Positions 1-10,173 are shown, numbered from the stretch's first letter. The stretch: 64,000 nt of DNA from an uncultured Kordiimonas sp. (GCA_947503625.1 CANNEK010000002.1:620001-684000); one strand, 5' to 3'. The notes: generated from the sequence alone by a model not told the origin. Program-made: numbers and translations.

Positions 1-148
1 TTCGGCGCGTGCCTATCACCGCGTGTTGAAAGTTGCCCGTACCATCGCTGACTTGGCGGGTGACGATATAATCGCCGCAGCCCATATTGCCGAAGCTCTG
101 AGTTACCGGCGCATCGATGTACGCCAAGCGTTGAAAAGAACCGGTTGA
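1..148 (+). CDS. ComM/YifB-like Mg-chelatase-family ATPase, C-terminal end (partial)
   Basis: The open frame runs from the window edge (codons from base 2) to a TGA at 146-148. The visible tail ([18 protein letters not shown], then [10 protein letters not shown]) is the typical C-terminal helical segment of the Mg-chelatase subunit ChlI/ComM/YifB AAA+ family. ComM promotes branch migration during natural transformation, but only about 48 residues are visible, so the assignment rests on this tail alone. The ATPase core lies outside the window. Confidence 0.6.
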   Translation, partial: SARAYHRVLKVARTIADLAGDDIIAAAHIAEALSYRRIDVRQALKRTG

Positions 149-235
149 AGATACGGTTACCGCCCTGAACAGTTTTGTGTTTGCAAGAAATGAGTTATAG
201 GGTCTGTCCAGCTTCACAACGGCGAAAGGACGGCT

Positions 236-994
236 ATGGCACTGGTACCCGAATCCCTGACGCTATTCATTTTCTGGCTTCTGGTTGGTACAAGTTTTTT
301 TGGTTCGTTTATTTCAACGGCAGCAGGCATAGGCGGTGGTGTTACCATGCTCGCTGTGATGGCGCAGGTTATGCCGCCATTGGCTCTTATCCCCGTTCAT
401 GGCCTTGTGCAGCTCGGTTCCAATGTCAGTCGTATGTCCATTATGTTCCGGAACATTGACTGGCGGTTTCTGGCATGGTTTTTCCTCGGTGGTTTGGTGG
501 GGGCTGCGGTTGGTGTCAAGGTGGTTACCGCCCTGCCAACAACCGTTCTGCAGGCTGTACTCGCGCTGTTCATCCTCTATTCTATCTGGGGGCCGATGCC
601 GGCAAGAGCCCGTGCTTCCCGCGCAGGTCTGATCATTGGAGGCGGTGTAACCACGCTGGCCAGCATGTTCATTGGTGCCAGCGGCCCGCTGGCGATGGTT
701 ATCGTGAAAGGCTACAACTATGACCGTTTCACCAAGGTTGGTACCTTCTCTGGCGTAATGGTGGTTCAGCATGGGTTGAAGGGTATCGTGTTTGGTATTG
801 CCGGCTTTGCGTTCGCGCCGTACCTGCCGCTTGTTGCCTTCATGGTGGGCGCGGGATTTCTTGGTACCATTGTAGGCAAGCAGGTCCTGTTAAAGCAGAA
901 TGAAAATCATTTTGGTAAAATGCTTGATTTTGTGCTGACGCTGTTGGCGCTCCGGCTCTTGTGGCAGGCTGGTCAGAATTTCTATACAGGCTAG
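236..994 (+). CDS. TauE/SafE-family sulfite exporter-like membrane protein
   Basis: The 252-residue protein is almost entirely hydrophobic, with about eight predicted membrane segments and the small-residue loops of the TauE/SafE family (for example GIGGGVTMLAV near residue 32 and IGGGVTTLASMFIGASGPLA near 135-155, marking two repeated halves). Family members move sulfite, sulfoacetate or other small anions across the inner membrane. The substrate cannot be read from sequence. The start is the ATG preceded by GAAAGGACG. The stop lies 4 nt before the AraC-type regulator, so the two are probably cotranscribed. Confidence 0.85.
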   Translation: MALVPESLTLFIFWLLVGTSFFGSFISTAAGIGGGVTMLAVMAQVMPPLALIPVHGLVQLGSNVSRMSIMFRNIDWRFLAWFFLGGLVGAAVGVKVVTALPTTVLQAVLALFILYSIWGPMPARARASRAGLIIGGGVTTLASMFIGASGPLAMVIVKGYNYDRFTKVGTFSGVMVVQHGLKGIVFGIAGFAFAPYLPLVAFMVGAGFLGTIVGKQVLLKQNENHFGKMLDFVLTLLALRLLWQAGQNFYTG

Positions 995-998
995 CGAC

Positions 999-2039
999 AT
1001 GATGTTTCAGTTCACCTTAGCCGATGTTCTTGCGTTGGTCGCCGGTGTTTGTGGGTGTTTCCTAACAGCGCTTCTGGCGACATCCGGAAAAGCCAAGATC
1101 AATTGGCTGGCCGGGTTTACCGGCATATTTGCTGCAGCGATGTTGATGACGGCGATCAAGAGCCAGACCGACAATCCTTTACTTTTTAGGGCTATAAGCT
1201 GGTTCTCATTTTTGAACTACGCGGCTGGGCCATGCCTGTTTCTTTACACGCAATTTGCGATAGGAAAAAAACCCGGAGCGCTCAGCCAGCATTTTTTATT
1301 GGCACTTGCAGTTGCCATATCCTCTCCTTTTGTGCCAGCTTTCATGCTCGGTATGCTTCACTATTTGCTGGTCACTCAGATGTCGGCCTATCTGATTATG
1401 ATCCTGTTGGCATTGCGCGGTCGGCACTTCAGTCTGAAGCAACGCTACTCGAACCTTCAAGGCGTTGATCTTGGCTGGCTGCAAATGATCAGTTGGTGGC
1501 TTTTGGTACTTGTGATTGCAGATGTGGCGTTGTTTCCGCTGTTGACCATCGTTGGTGCAGAAACCGGGCAAGTGCAGACCGTTTTCAATTTTTGCGTTAC
1601 GTTTTACATTATTTGGCTGAGCAAAAGTGCTCTTGGTCAATTGTTTCCGTCATCGCAGGAAAAGAGGCGACCCGCCTATGAAAGGTCCGGGCTGGATGAC
1701 GAGAGCATGGAGGTGTTGGGCGCGGCGCTAGTTGAGGCAGTGGATCATGGCAAGCTATACACGAACCCAACCTTGACACTACGGGAACTTGCCAACGAGG
1801 CGGGAATGGCACCCCACACTGTTTCCGAGGTGTTGAACAGGTCGGTCGGTCAAAGTTTTTACGAATTTATCAATCGTCGACGGGTCGAGGAAGCCAAGGC
1901 GCTTTTGACAGGCACCGGTGGCACCATTCTGGACATTGCTTTTGCCGCAGGATTCAATAACAAGGTTTCCTTCAACAAAGCTTTCAAGGAATATGAAGGC
2001 ATAACACCAAGCGTGTTCAGGAAACTGAATCACAATTAA
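999..2039 (+). CDS. AraC-family transcriptional regulator with N-terminal membrane domain
   Basis: Residues 1-210 hold about six or seven hydrophobic segments. Residues 235-346 form an AraC/XylS double helix-turn-helix: first helix pair in LRELANEAGMAPHTVSEVLN, second around ILDIAFAAGFNNKVSFNKAF, ending in the usual GITPSVFRK. It is therefore a membrane-anchored one-component regulator that could sense a lipophilic or envelope signal and bind DNA directly. It begins 4 nt after the TauE-like gene; a secreted SnoaL-like gene follows 79 nt downstream. Targets are unknown; those neighbours are the obvious candidates. Confidence 0.85.
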   Translation: MMFQFTLADVLALVAGVCGCFLTALLATSGKAKINWLAGFTGIFAAAMLMTAIKSQTDNPLLFRAISWFSFLNYAAGPCLFLYTQFAIGKKPGALSQHFLLALAVAISSPFVPAFMLGMLHYLLVTQMSAYLIMILLALRGRHFSLKQRYSNLQGVDLGWLQMISWWLLVLVIADVALFPLLTIVGAETGQVQTVFNFCVTFYIIWLSKSALGQLFPSSQEKRRPAYERSGLDDESMEVLGAALVEAVDHGKLYTNPTLTLRELANEAGMAPHTVSEVLNRSVGQSFYEFINRRRVEEAKALLTGTGGTILDIAFAAGFNNKVSFNKAFKEYEGITPSVFRKLNHN

Positions 2040-2118
2040 TTGGTAAATGTCGTTCGGTGTTAACGACATGGAGCCTCATAGCCTGCACTCCGGAGCCTCA
2101 ATCAACCGGGGTAACACC

Positions 2119-2607
2119 ATGATCAAAAAATATGGCACTGCTGCTTTTCTGTTCCTTACCTGTGCGGTCACCGCTTTTGCCCAAGACTCTAAAAACAATA
2201 TTGAGACGGCAGAAGCATTTTTAACGGCTCTCGAGCAAGGTCGGCCGGAATCGGTTGCAGATCTGATGCACGATGAAATTTGGTTTGAAGACCCCACGTG
2301 GGGAGCGGAACGCCGAGGCAAAGAGGCTGTTTTAAAAGCCTACAAGGGTTACACGGGCGGCGTGCATGATCTGATGCGCCAACGGGTCAAAGGCTACGAA
2401 AGTAACAACACTGTTGTTTTGGAGTATGTTTTTTCTGTCAGGCTGGATGTTCATGGTGACGGCAACCCGGAGGGGTTTGTGCCTATGATGGGTAATGGGA
2501 TCCGCATCATTGGTTTCCGGGACGGGAAAGTCGTCCGGCATACCGACCTTTCAGATTATACGCAGTTGAAGGCAAAGATTGCAGAAGCCAAAGCGCAGCA
2601 ACCTTGA
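2119..2607 (+). CDS. Secreted SnoaL-like / NTF2-fold protein
   Basis: Starting at this ATG gives 162 residues with a clear signal peptide (MIKKYGTAAFLFLTCAVTAFA, cleavage before QDS). An in-frame ATG at 2047 exists but would bury the signal. The mature part has the SnoaL/NTF2-like layout: helix with FLTALEQGRPESVADLMHD, then WFEDP, and a final strand with GFRDGKVVRHTDLSDY. The fold is used by cyclases, isomerases and binding proteins, so no reaction is assigned. It follows the AraC-type regulator on the same strand. Confidence 0.7.
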   Translation: MIKKYGTAAFLFLTCAVTAFAQDSKNNIETAEAFLTALEQGRPESVADLMHDEIWFEDPTWGAERRGKEAVLKAYKGYTGGVHDLMRQRVKGYESNNTVVLEYVFSVRLDVHGDGNPEGFVPMMGNGIRIIGFRDGKVVRHTDLSDYTQLKAKIAEAKAQQP

Positions 2608-2614
2608 TATTTTT

Positions 2615-3673
2615 TCAGGGGTGTGAGGCTATCACCACCGAGCTGGTCTCAGCGCCGAGACTGTGCCCTGCGCGCATCAGTTCAACAGAGGCAGACCAGC
2701 GCCCTTCGGTAAAACCATCTGACGGTTGGCGCAGACCGGCAAACGCCTGAACGCGCTGGCGACCGGTTGCCTGCTTAATACTCTTGTTAACCCTTATACG
2801 TCCGTTCGGGTCCATCAGCCTGATACGCCATTCGTCGCCTTCAAGGGCATGAAAACCACGCGCCTGCACAATAAGGGCTGGGCTGTCGGCTGGTAGAGTT
2901 GTTGCCTGTGGGTCCCACATGGTCTTGTGGGTACGGCGCGCCGTGTCGATGACCGGCGGTAGAACAGCTGCTTCCTGATATTTTAGCGTATTTTTCCATA
3001 AGGCTGTACCAGTCGTTGCTATCATCTGGCAGCTGTTGTCTTCAAATATGCCACTATCAAAAGGGTCGATATCGCGTGTTTTTGTCGCCTGGGACTGCGG
3101 TGCTCTGACCATAAAGTGCAGATGGGGAAACTCTGTTTCCCCGGAAAGGCCGATTTGAGCTATAGGGTCGCCTGCGCGGACAAAATCGCCTTGTTTGACC
3201 AACAGGCTGTCTTGTTTCAGGTGGCAATATTGTGTTTGCCACCCTCCTTCGTGCATGAGGATGATGGCATTGCCACATTCCCTGCCTTTGATGCGCGCCC
3301 TGTCCTCCTCTGATAGCAGCGGCCGGTCCGGCATACCGTTTCGAAGGCGAAATACTGTTCCGGGCGAGGCCGCAAGAACCGTCATGCCGCGGTTCATCAC
3401 ATCCATGTCTGCAACGGCAATGTCCGTGCCCTTGTGCTGGTTTTGGGTGCGTAGGCCACATTGGTGGTCAAACTGCTTTTTTCCGCTGCCGCGGTCCATA
3501 TAGCGGGCAATCCAGCAGGTTTCGCCGAGCGCGCAGTTCACAGGCCATTGCAGTTCAAGTGGTGAAGTTTCCCGGGCTGCTGCGCCTTCCGGGCCAATGA
3601 AAACAAGTGCCGTGAAGGCCGCACAGAGGGCGCTTTTGAAACATCGAAGTGGTCTTGCTTTTCGATATTTCAT
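2615..3673 (-). CDS. Secreted M23 (LytM-type) metallopeptidase
   Basis: The 352-residue product has an N-terminal signal peptide (hydrophobic core near residues 13-28, Ala-rich cleavage region at 30-33) and an M23 zinc peptidase domain at about 75-200. The zinc ligands H80-x3-D84 (HKGTD) and H184-x-H186 (HLHF) and the catalytic-type H151 (YCHL) are all present, so it should be an active peptidoglycan endopeptidase in the periplasm. A C-terminal region of about 130 residues is unassigned. The chosen ATG is preceded by AAGGGAA. It begins 16 nt after hisE, so it may be read through from the his operon. Confidence 0.8.
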   Translation of the reverse strand: MKYRKARPLRCFKSALCAAFTALVFIGPEGAAARETSPLELQWPVNCALGETCWIARYMDRGSGKKQFDHQCGLRTQNQHKGTDIAVADMDVMNRGMTVLAASPGTVFRLRNGMPDRPLLSEEDRARIKGRECGNAIILMHEGGWQTQYCHLKQDSLLVKQGDFVRAGDPIAQIGLSGETEFPHLHFMVRAPQSQATKTRDIDPFDSGIFEDNSCQMIATTGTALWKNTLKYQEAAVLPPVIDTARRTHKTMWDPQATTLPADSPALIVQARGFHALEGDEWRIRLMDPNGRIRVNKSIKQATGRQRVQAFAGLRQPSDGFTEGRWSASVELMRAGHSLGAETSSVVIASHP

Positions 3674-3689
3674 CAGGTTTCCCTTGTGG

Positions 3690-4022
3690 CTATGGTTTCG
3701 GGCGTGCCGCTTTTTCGTCATGGCCCGAGAGGCCTTCGCGGTTCGCAAGTTCGGCGGCAACATCGTCAAGCGACAGACCTTCAGCTTCCAGAAGCACCAT
3801 CAGGTGAAACAACAGGTCAGCGGATTCTTTCACCAGTTCGACCCTGTCCCCGGCAGCAACGGCCATCGCAGTTTCTACCGCTTCTTCGCCTACCTTTTGG
3901 GCAATTTTACGGCTGCCCTTTGCATAAAGGCTGGCGACATAACTCTTTTCGCTGTCCGCCTGTTTCCTGGCGCGCAGCGTTTGTTCCAGTTTATCCAGAA
4001 TATCGGAGGTAGATTTCATCAT
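3690..4022 (-). CDS. hisE: Phosphoribosyl-ATP pyrophosphatase
   Basis: HisE hydrolyses phosphoribosyl-ATP to phosphoribosyl-AMP, the second step of histidine synthesis. The 110-residue all-helical protein has the metal-binding MazG-like pattern [12 protein letters not shown] near residue 42 and [13 protein letters not shown] near 66. It is a stand-alone HisE, not fused to HisI. Its ATG overlaps the hisF stop as ATGA, which suggests translational coupling. It is the last his gene of the cluster. Confidence 0.95.
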   Translation of the reverse strand: MMKSTSDILDKLEQTLRARKQADSEKSYVASLYAKGSRKIAQKVGEEAVETAMAVAAGDRVELVKESADLLFHLMVLLEAEGLSLDDVAAELANREGLSGHDEKAARPKP

Positions 4023-4783
4023 ACCGTCTCCCGCACAGCCACCCCGGCCCTGCGCATGTGGGCTTTGGCTTCAGCGATGGTATAGTCTCCGAAGTGAAAA
4101 ATCGAGGCCGCAAGAACAGCAGACGCATGTCCTTGTGTTACCCCTTCGGTTAAATGTTCCAGTGTACCCACGCCACCAGACGCGATGACCGGGACAGAAA
4201 TGCTGTCGGCAATGGCGCGTGTAAGCGTGATGTCGAAACCTTCCCGGGTGCCATCCCGGTCCATGCTGGTCAGCAGAATTTCACCTGCGCCAAGGCTGGC
4301 CGCTTGCTGTGAATAGGCAACCGCATCAATCCCGGTGGCAGTGCGGCCGCCGTGAGTGAACACTTCCCACTTGCCGGGTGAAACCTGTTTGGCGTCCACG
4401 GCGACAACAATACACTGGGAGCCAAATTTTTCGGCAAGCTCACTGATCACCGGCGGGTTTTTCACCGCTGCTGTCATCAGGGAAACCTTGTCAGCGCCGG
4501 CGAGCAAAAGCTTGCGCACATCGTCTGCACCGCGCACGCCGCCGCCGACAGTCAATGGCATAAAGCATTGCTCTGCCGTACGCTGTACGACGTCCAGCAA
4601 TATATCCCGCTTGTCTGAACTTGCAGTGATATCAAGGAACGTAAGTTCGTCGGCGCCCGCAGCATCATACACCCGCGCTTGCTCCACGGGGTCACCTGCG
4701 TCAATGAGGTCGACGAAGTTAACTCCCTTAACGACGCGCCCGTCTTTCACGTCAAGGCAGGGGATAATGCGGGACTTGAGCAT
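4019..4783 (-). CDS. hisF: Imidazole glycerol phosphate synthase, cyclase subunit
   Basis: The 254-residue TIM barrel uses ammonia from HisH to convert PRFAR into imidazole glycerol phosphate and AICAR. The catalytic aspartates are visible in [15 protein letters not shown] (D11) and in IVVAVDAKQ (about D130). The phosphate-binding glycines are present in VGGGVR and ASGGVG. The ATG shares one base with the hisA stop (TGATG), and the gene overlaps hisE by 4 nt. Length and motifs are normal for the family. Confidence 0.97.
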   Translation of the reverse strand: MLKSRIIPCLDVKDGRVVKGVNFVDLIDAGDPVEQARVYDAAGADELTFLDITASSDKRDILLDVVQRTAEQCFMPLTVGGGVRGADDVRKLLLAGADKVSLMTAAVKNPPVISELAEKFGSQCIVVAVDAKQVSPGKWEVFTHGGRTATGIDAVAYSQQAASLGAGEILLTSMDRDGTREGFDITLTRAIADSISVPVIASGGVGTLEHLTEGVTQGHASAVLAASIFHFGDYTIAEAKAHMRRAGVAVRETV

Positions 4784-5511
4784 CAGGAACCTCCGGCTGC
4801 GAGAGCGAGCGCTGCATTTAAATCCATGCCACCATCATAAATGGCGCGCCCCGTGATCACCCCTTCAAGGGTTCCCGCTGCGACCACACGTTCAATGTCC
4901 GAGAGGTCCTTAACGCCGCCCGATGCAATAACAGGAATTGAAACTGCGGACGCCAGTTCGCTGGAGGCTTCTGCGTTTACACCGGTTAGCGTGCCGTCAC
5001 GGTCGATGTCCGTATGGATGATTGCGGCAATACCCGCATCTTCAAATTTCTGCGCCAGTTCAATTACACCCAACTCACTTGCTTCTGCCCAGCCTTCGAC
5101 CGCAACCTTGCCGCCTTTGGCATCAATGCCAACGGCTATTTTGCCAGGGAACAGGCGGCAGGCCTCTTTGACGAGCTCCGGGTTCTTCACTGCCAGCGTG
5201 CCCAAAATCAGGCGCGAGAGGCCCTTGTCGAGCCAGCGTTCCATGGTGGCGATGTCGCGTATGCCGCCACCCAGCTGCACAGGCACATCAACGGCATTGA
5301 GGATTGCGTCAACGGCAGACCCGTTTACCGGTTCGCCTGCGAAGGCGCCGTTCAGGTCTACCATATGCAACCACTTGCAGCCCGCGTCCACGAAGGCTTT
5401 TGCCTGTGCCGCAGGGTTGTCGCTGAAAACCGTTGCCGCGTCCATGTCTCCTTTGAAAAGCCGGACACAGTTGCCGTCCTTGAGGTCAATTGCAGGGTAC
5501 AGTGTGATCAT
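4783..5511 (-). CDS. hisA: ProFAR isomerase (phosphoribosylformimino-AICAR isomerase)
   Basis: HisA carries out the Amadori-type isomerisation of ProFAR to PRFAR. The 242-residue TIM barrel begins [13 protein letters not shown] with the catalytic Asp in AIDLKDG and the second in HTDIDRDGT. The ATG at 5511 is preferred over an in-frame GTG at 5520 because it forms an ATGA overlap with the hisH stop and has GGAG about 8 nt upstream. Gene order hisH-hisA-hisF matches other alphaproteobacteria. Confidence 0.96.
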   Translation of the reverse strand: MITLYPAIDLKDGNCVRLFKGDMDAATVFSDNPAAQAKAFVDAGCKWLHMVDLNGAFAGEPVNGSAVDAILNAVDVPVQLGGGIRDIATMERWLDKGLSRLILGTLAVKNPELVKEACRLFPGKIAVGIDAKGGKVAVEGWAEASELGVIELAQKFEDAGIAAIIHTDIDRDGTLTGVNAEASSELASAVSIPVIASGGVKDLSDIERVVAAGTLEGVITGRAIYDGGMDLNAALALAAGGS

Positions 5512-6164
5512 GGTCGCCACTCCAAAAAGGCAGTGATAAGTTTCAGGCCAACCGCCTGGCTTTTTTCCGGATGAAACTGGGTGCCGACCATATTGTCACG
5601 GCCAACAATTGCCGTTACATGCCCACCGTAGTTTGCGAAACCCAGTAGCGCCGCTTCGTCAGCCAGCTCCATCTGGTAACTATGAACAAAATAGGCGTGA
5701 TCGTCTGCCGCAACGACATGAGAAACAGGATGCGCGCTGCCGCGGGCTGTTAATTCGATGGTGTTCCATCCCATATGGGGGATTTTGAGATCAGGGTCTG
5801 AAGGCGTTAGGGCCTTTACCGCTCCGTCGATCCAGCCAAGGCCTTCGTGCACGCCGTGCTCGAACCCCTGTTTTGCCATCAGGTGCATACCGACACAAAT
5901 GCCAAAAAACGGTTTTGCCTGACGCAGGACGGCGTGCTCAAGCGCATCAACCATGCCGTCGAGTGCACGCAGGCCCTGAGCACAATCGCCAAAAGCACCA
6001 ACACCGGGAAGCACGATGCGGTCTGCACGGCCAACAACACCCGGGTCGCTGGTGACAACCACTTCAACGGGTAACGCCGCATCGCTTGCGGCGCGCGCGA
6101 ACGCTTTTTCCGCTGATCGCAGGTTTCCCGAGCCATAGTCGATAATGGCAACGGTTTCAGGCAT
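5508..6164 (-). CDS. hisH: Imidazole glycerol phosphate synthase, glutaminase subunit
   Basis: HisH is the class I glutamine amidotransferase that feeds ammonia to HisF. The 218-residue protein shows the nucleophile elbow GICVGMH (catalytic Cys) and the His-Glu pair in TQFHPEKSQ. The N terminus [13 protein letters not shown] is typical. It overlaps hisA by 4 nt and lies 17 nt downstream of hisB. Confidence 0.97.
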   Translation of the reverse strand: MPETVAIIDYGSGNLRSAEKAFARAASDAALPVEVVVTSDPGVVGRADRIVLPGVGAFGDCAQGLRALDGMVDALEHAVLRQAKPFFGICVGMHLMAKQGFEHGVHEGLGWIDGAVKALTPSDPDLKIPHMGWNTIELTARGSAHPVSHVVAADDHAYFVHSYQMELADEAALLGFANYGGHVTAIVGRDNMVGTQFHPEKSQAVGLKLITAFLEWRP

Positions 6165-6181
6165 AACGGTCTCCCGAGGTG

Positions 6182-6781
6182 TTAAAGACTACCGCCAAGC
6201 GTGCCTTTGGTGGAAGGAACCGCGTCAGCCTTGCGGGGATCAATTGTTGTTGCCTCTCGCAGTGACCGGGCCGTCGCTTTGAAGCAGCTTTCTATAATAT
6301 GATGGCTGTTGACGCCGTAGAGGTTTTCCACATGCAGTGTCATTCCGGCGGCGAATGCAAAAGCGCGGAAAAACTCTTCAAAAAGCTCGGTGTCCATTTC
6401 GCCGATTTTCTCGCGCGGGAATTTAACGTTCCAAACCAGGAACGGGCGCCCGGAAATGTCCATCGCGGCCCGGGACAAGGTTTCGTCCATCGGAATATAG
6501 GTGGACGCATAGCGCGTGATACCCTTGAGGTCGCCGAGCGCTTTCTTGATCGCCATACCGATAACGATGCCACAGTCTTCCGTTGTGTGGTGCCCATCAA
6601 TATGCAGGTCGCCTTTGGCGCGCACTTTCAGGTCCATCAGGGAATGACGCGACAGCTGCTCAAGCATATGATCAAGAAACCCGATGCCGGTTTCAACGTC
6701 ATACTGGCCCGTCCCGTCGATGTTCAATTCGACGGAAATCTGGGTTTCTTTTGTTTTGCGTTCCACTGCTGCTGTACGCAT
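6182..6781 (-). CDS. hisB: Imidazoleglycerol-phosphate dehydratase
   Basis: The 199-residue monofunctional HisB dehydrates imidazole glycerol phosphate. Both metal-binding histidine signatures are visible: [11 protein letters not shown] near residue 62 and [11 protein letters not shown] near 160. The enterobacterial HisB-N phosphatase domain is absent, as expected here. It is the first gene of the his operon and diverges from hslV across 226 bp. Confidence 0.97.
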   Translation of the reverse strand: MRTAAVERKTKETQISVELNIDGTGQYDVETGIGFLDHMLEQLSRHSLMDLKVRAKGDLHIDGHHTTEDCGIVIGMAIKKALGDLKGITRYASTYIPMDETLSRAAMDISGRPFLVWNVKFPREKIGEMDTELFEEFFRAFAFAAGMTLHVENLYGVNSHHIIESCFKATARSLREATTIDPRKADAVPSTKGTLGGSL

Positions 6782-6934
6782 GATGGTGCTCCGTAATCAC
6801 TTTTTTTGTGCGTGCGTTTTTCATCGCGCCCCTGCTAATACGCAAGTTTCTTGGGCTCTGCGAGCATTTTCTTGACTGTTCCCGATGAAAACCCTGTGAA
6901 AAACATGGTTTTTAACAAGGGGACAGTCCACCAG

Positions 6935-6963
6935 CTTGCATCAGGTGCGCAGAGTTCATATAT
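6935..6963 (+). promoter_or_regulatory. Candidate heat-shock (RpoH-like) or vegetative promoter of hslVU
   Basis: CTTG at 6935-6938 is followed after 18 nt by CATATAT at 6957-6963. This resembles the alphaproteobacterial RpoH pattern (CTTG, about 17-18 nt, CYTATNT) with one mismatch. TTGCAT with TATATG 17 nt downstream also fits a sigma-70 promoter in the same place. It lies about 45 bp before hslV, a classical heat-shock gene. The call rests on sequence match and position only. Confidence 0.4.
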
Positions 6964-7007
6964 GCTGCTGACGTGATCTATCGAGAACTTCATAGGAAAA
7001 CCAAGTC

Positions 7008-7556
7008 ATGACAACCATTTGCAGTGTGCGCAAGAAGGGCTCCGTTGTTATCGCAGGCGACGGTCAGGTGTCCGCTGGCGATACAGTAATGAAGGCCAAT
7101 ACCCGCAAAGTGCGGCATCTGGCAGGTGGCAAGGTCATTGCCGGCTTTGCCGGTGCGACCGCAGATGCTTTTACCTTGTTCGAGCGCCTTGAGGCCAAAC
7201 TGGAGCGCCATCCCGGGCAACTGGCGCGCGCATGTGTCGAACTTGCCAAGGACTGGCGCACCGACAAATATCTGAAGCAATTGCAGGCCATGCTGATTGT
7301 TGTGGATAAGGACACAAGTCTGGTGGTAACCGGCAACGGCGATGTGATTGAGCCCGAGCACGGGGTAGTGGCGATTGGCTCCGGCGGCAATTTTGCCCTG
7401 GCCGCAGCGCGTGCCTTGTATGACCTTGACCTGACCGCTGAAGAGATTGCCCGCAAGGCGATGGCGATCGCCGCAGATATCTGTGTTTATACAAACCATG
7501 AAGTTGTTCTTGAGACCATGGATGCAGACGCCGCACCCGCCAGTAAAGACACTTGA
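7008..7556 (+). CDS. hslV: ATP-dependent protease HslVU, peptidase subunit
   Basis: HslV forms the proteasome-like peptidase chamber of the HslVU complex. The 182-residue protein starts MTTICSVR; removal of Met exposes the catalytic N-terminal Thr. Family signatures [13 protein letters not shown] and the glycine-rich [14 protein letters not shown] are present. hslU follows after 14 nt. The two genes face the his operon, an arrangement common in alphaproteobacteria. A heat-shock-like promoter candidate lies upstream. Confidence 0.97.
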   Translation: MTTICSVRKKGSVVIAGDGQVSAGDTVMKANTRKVRHLAGGKVIAGFAGATADAFTLFERLEAKLERHPGQLARACVELAKDWRTDKYLKQLQAMLIVVDKDTSLVVTGNGDVIEPEHGVVAIGSGGNFALAAARALYDLDLTAEEIARKAMAIAADICVYTNHEVVLETMDADAAPASKDT

Positions 7557-7570
7557 GTTAGGAGTATCCC

Positions 7571-8878
7571 ATGACCAGCTTTTCCCCCCGCGAGATCGTC
7601 TCGGAGCTTGACCGATATATCATTGGCCAGTCGGACGCCAAGCGCGCTGTTGCTGTTGCCCTGAGAAACCGGTGGCGCCGCCAGCAACTGGAAGGCGACA
7701 TGCGTGAAGAGGTTCTGCCAAAAAACATTTTGATGATTGGTCCCACTGGTGTGGGTAAAACCGAAATCTCCCGTCGGCTTGCCAAACTGGCGGAAGCGCC
7801 TTTTATCAAGGTGGAAGCCACCAAATTTACTGAAGTGGGCTACGTGGGGCGTGACGTGGAGCAAATCATCCGCGACTTGGTCGAAAGCGCTATCCTGATG
7901 GTGAAGGAAAAGAAGCGCGCTGAAGTGGCGGCAAAAGCCGAACTGCATGCGGAAGAGCGTGTCATAGAGGCACTTGTGGGTGAAAATGCCGGAGATGCCA
8001 CGCGTCAGAAATTCTGCAAAATGTTGCGTGAAGGCGAGCTGGCTGAAAAAGAAATTGAACTGGATGTTGCTGACACATCAAGCCCTTTCCCGCAGTTTGA
8101 TATTCCCGGGATGCCCGGCGCCAGTATGGGTATGGTGAACCTTGGTGACATGTTCGGGAAGGCCATGGGCGGCCGCACCGTGAAGAAAAAACTGACTGTA
8201 GCCGAAGCTTATGAGGTTCTGATGGCCGAGGAAGCAGACAAGCTTGTAGATGAAGAAGTTTCGGCCCGGGAAGCCATAAGCCTTGTGGAGCAAAGTGGCA
8301 TCGTCTTTCTGGACGAGGTTGATAAAATTTGCGCGCGTCAGGATGTACGTGGCGGTGATGTGAGCCGCGAAGGTGTTCAGCGCGATTTGCTGCCGCTGAT
8401 CGAAGGCACCACCGTATCAACTAAACATGGTGCCGTGAAAACTGACCATATTCTGTTTATCGCGTCCGGCGCTTTCCATCTGGCCAAGCCATCCGACTTG
8501 TTGCCGGAGCTGCAGGGCCGCTTGCCAATCAGGGTGGAACTCCGCGATCTGAAGGAAGAAGATTTTCGCCGCATCCTAACTGAACCAGACTTTAGCCTGA
8601 TCCGCCAATATGTTGCGCTTCTTGGCACTGAGGAAGTCGAACTGGACTTCACAGAGGACGGTATCAACGAGCTTGCCAAAGTTTCAGCTCATTTTAACGA
8701 AACGGTCGAGAACATTGGTGCCCGCCGCCTGCATACGGTGCTTGAGAAAGTACTGGAGGAAATTTCCTTTACCGCCAGCGACAAAAGTGGAACCAAAGTT
8801 ACGGTTGATGCCGAGTTTGTGCGCACGCATATTGGTGAACTTGCGAAAGACAGCGATTTGTCCAAATTCATTCTATAG
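7571..8878 (+). CDS. hslU: HslVU ATPase/unfoldase subunit
   Basis: HslU is the AAA+ unfoldase that feeds substrates to HslV. In the 435-residue protein the Walker A motif GPTGVGKT is at 57-64, the pore loop GYVG at 90-93, the intermediate domain at about 110-235, the Walker B in [10 protein letters not shown], and the C-terminal tail ends SKFIL, which docks into HslV. All key residues are present, and an RBS-like GGAG precedes the ATG. Confidence 0.97.
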   Translation: MTSFSPREIVSELDRYIIGQSDAKRAVAVALRNRWRRQQLEGDMREEVLPKNILMIGPTGVGKTEISRRLAKLAEAPFIKVEATKFTEVGYVGRDVEQIIRDLVESAILMVKEKKRAEVAAKAELHAEERVIEALVGENAGDATRQKFCKMLREGELAEKEIELDVADTSSPFPQFDIPGMPGASMGMVNLGDMFGKAMGGRTVKKKLTVAEAYEVLMAEEADKLVDEEVSAREAISLVEQSGIVFLDEVDKICARQDVRGGDVSREGVQRDLLPLIEGTTVSTKHGAVKTDHILFIASGAFHLAKPSDLLPELQGRLPIRVELRDLKEEDFRRILTEPDFSLIRQYVALLGTEEVELDFTEDGINELAKVSAHFNETVENIGARRLHTVLEKVLEEISFTASDKSGTKVTVDAEFVRTHIGELAKDSDLSKFIL

Positions 8879-8893
8879 CTCGGAGAAACAGAT

Positions 8894-9316
8894 ATGCGCG
8901 GTTTGTTCATCGGATTACTGATGGTATTGGGAACTGTGCATGGTCAGGCAGCTGAGATAACCGGGGACTATGTAAGAGCAATCACTCACACAATAAGGGT
9001 GCCTGTTGGCGGGTCTCTTGAAGAAGGGTTGGCGCTCTCGAACGAATGGCGTCAGAAAGTGCTCGATAAAAACCCGCATATGGCAAGCATCACGTATCTG
9101 GGCCGTGCGGTGAGTGACAGCGAGTACAAGTTGCTGGTTCTATACGAATATACATCCGCTGATGCGGCATCCAAGGCTGGCCGGATGATTGGTGAGATCA
9201 TGGCGGGTGCTTGGCCGGGTGACGATGGAGCGCAGGCGTTTCTTGACAGGCTGAACCGCTATATAAACCCTGCAGAGAATGTATCCCATCGCTACGCAAC
9301 GATACCGCGCGATTGA
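8894..9316 (+). CDS. Secreted protein of unknown function
   Basis: I do not recognise this 140-residue protein. It has a signal peptide (MRGLFIGLLMVLGTVHGQAA, cleavage near A20). The mature part alternates strands and helices (KLLVLYEYTSADAASKAGRMI), vaguely like a ferredoxin-type dimeric alpha-beta barrel, but no signature supports naming it. It begins 15 nt after hslU with GGAG before the ATG, so it is likely read as a third gene with hslVU. Confidence 0.55.
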   Translation: MRGLFIGLLMVLGTVHGQAAEITGDYVRAITHTIRVPVGGSLEEGLALSNEWRQKVLDKNPHMASITYLGRAVSDSEYKLLVLYEYTSADAASKAGRMIGEIMAGAWPGDDGAQAFLDRLNRYINPAENVSHRYATIPRD

Positions 9317-9385
9317 TTCAACGCAATGACGGTATCAGTTCCTGCTTTTAGGAGCAGGTCTGGGCAAACTTATAGAGGGGCCGTC

Positions 9386-10108
9386 ATGCAGCACAAAAAC
9401 ATTATTGGCAGGATTGCCTACACATCAAAAAAACCGGAAATGCTGGATCAGCCCAGAGGCCACGAAACCTTTCACATCACAAAACACGGTGATGGCAAGA
9501 AAACCATCCGCGCGCACTGCGAGATAGAAGAGCCAGCACCTACGGTAATGCGTGATATCATCTATAGCTGCGATGAAAACTATGCGCCGATGGATTGTCA
9601 TGTTCGCCTGACGGTAGGCGACGAATTCATGGGCTCGGGCTGGTTTTTATTCAGGGACGGTGCGATAGAGTGCGAGAGCTTCGGGCCTGATACCGGTCGG
9701 TTGAGCCAGGTGCGTGATACAGGCGGTGGGTTTGATTTGTTTGGCACACACCCGATTGTAGCTGACGCTTTTAATTGCCGCGTTCTTGATATTTCCAAAG
9801 GTCCGACATCCCGAAAAATCAGATGTTTTGTCCCCTCGCCGGACCACCGGGGTGCAACACCGCCCATGGTGGCGGAAGTCTCGATTTTTCTTTCCTATGT
9901 TGGCGAGGAAGACATCACTGTTCCTGCCGGGACGTTCAAGTGCCGTCATTTCCAGTTCAGCGACACTGAAGGCGAGGGAATGGGCGGCAAGCAACATCCT
10001 GCCTATGATGTGTGGGTAACAGCCGACGAGGACTATCTGTTCATTCGTGGCGGCGTTGGTGGTTACATGCAAACCTGGTACGAGCTGGTTGAGCTGACCC
10101 GCGACTGA
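9386..10108 (+). CDS. Conserved protein of unknown function (beta-rich)
   Basis: The 240-residue product has no signal peptide or membrane segment from this start, which is chosen because GAGGGG sits 6 nt upstream; an ATG 60 nt earlier lacks one. The sequence is beta-rich and ends with VPAGTFKCRHFQF followed by a YDVWVTADEDYLFIR strand. That resembles the DUF3108/YcbB-type pattern in which a protein modifies or binds lipid-like ligands, but the match is too weak for a name. Confidence 0.5.
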   Translation: MQHKNIIGRIAYTSKKPEMLDQPRGHETFHITKHGDGKKTIRAHCEIEEPAPTVMRDIIYSCDENYAPMDCHVRLTVGDEFMGSGWFLFRDGAIECESFGPDTGRLSQVRDTGGGFDLFGTHPIVADAFNCRVLDISKGPTSRKIRCFVPSPDHRGATPPMVAEVSIFLSYVGEEDITVPAGTFKCRHFQFSDTEGEGMGGKQHPAYDVWVTADEDYLFIRGGVGGYMQTWYELVELTRD

Positions 10109-10173
10109 TCGCTTGCATGCCGGTTTTTCAGTTGGCACTATCACTATTCTTTTAGCTGATCAGAGGACCGGCA

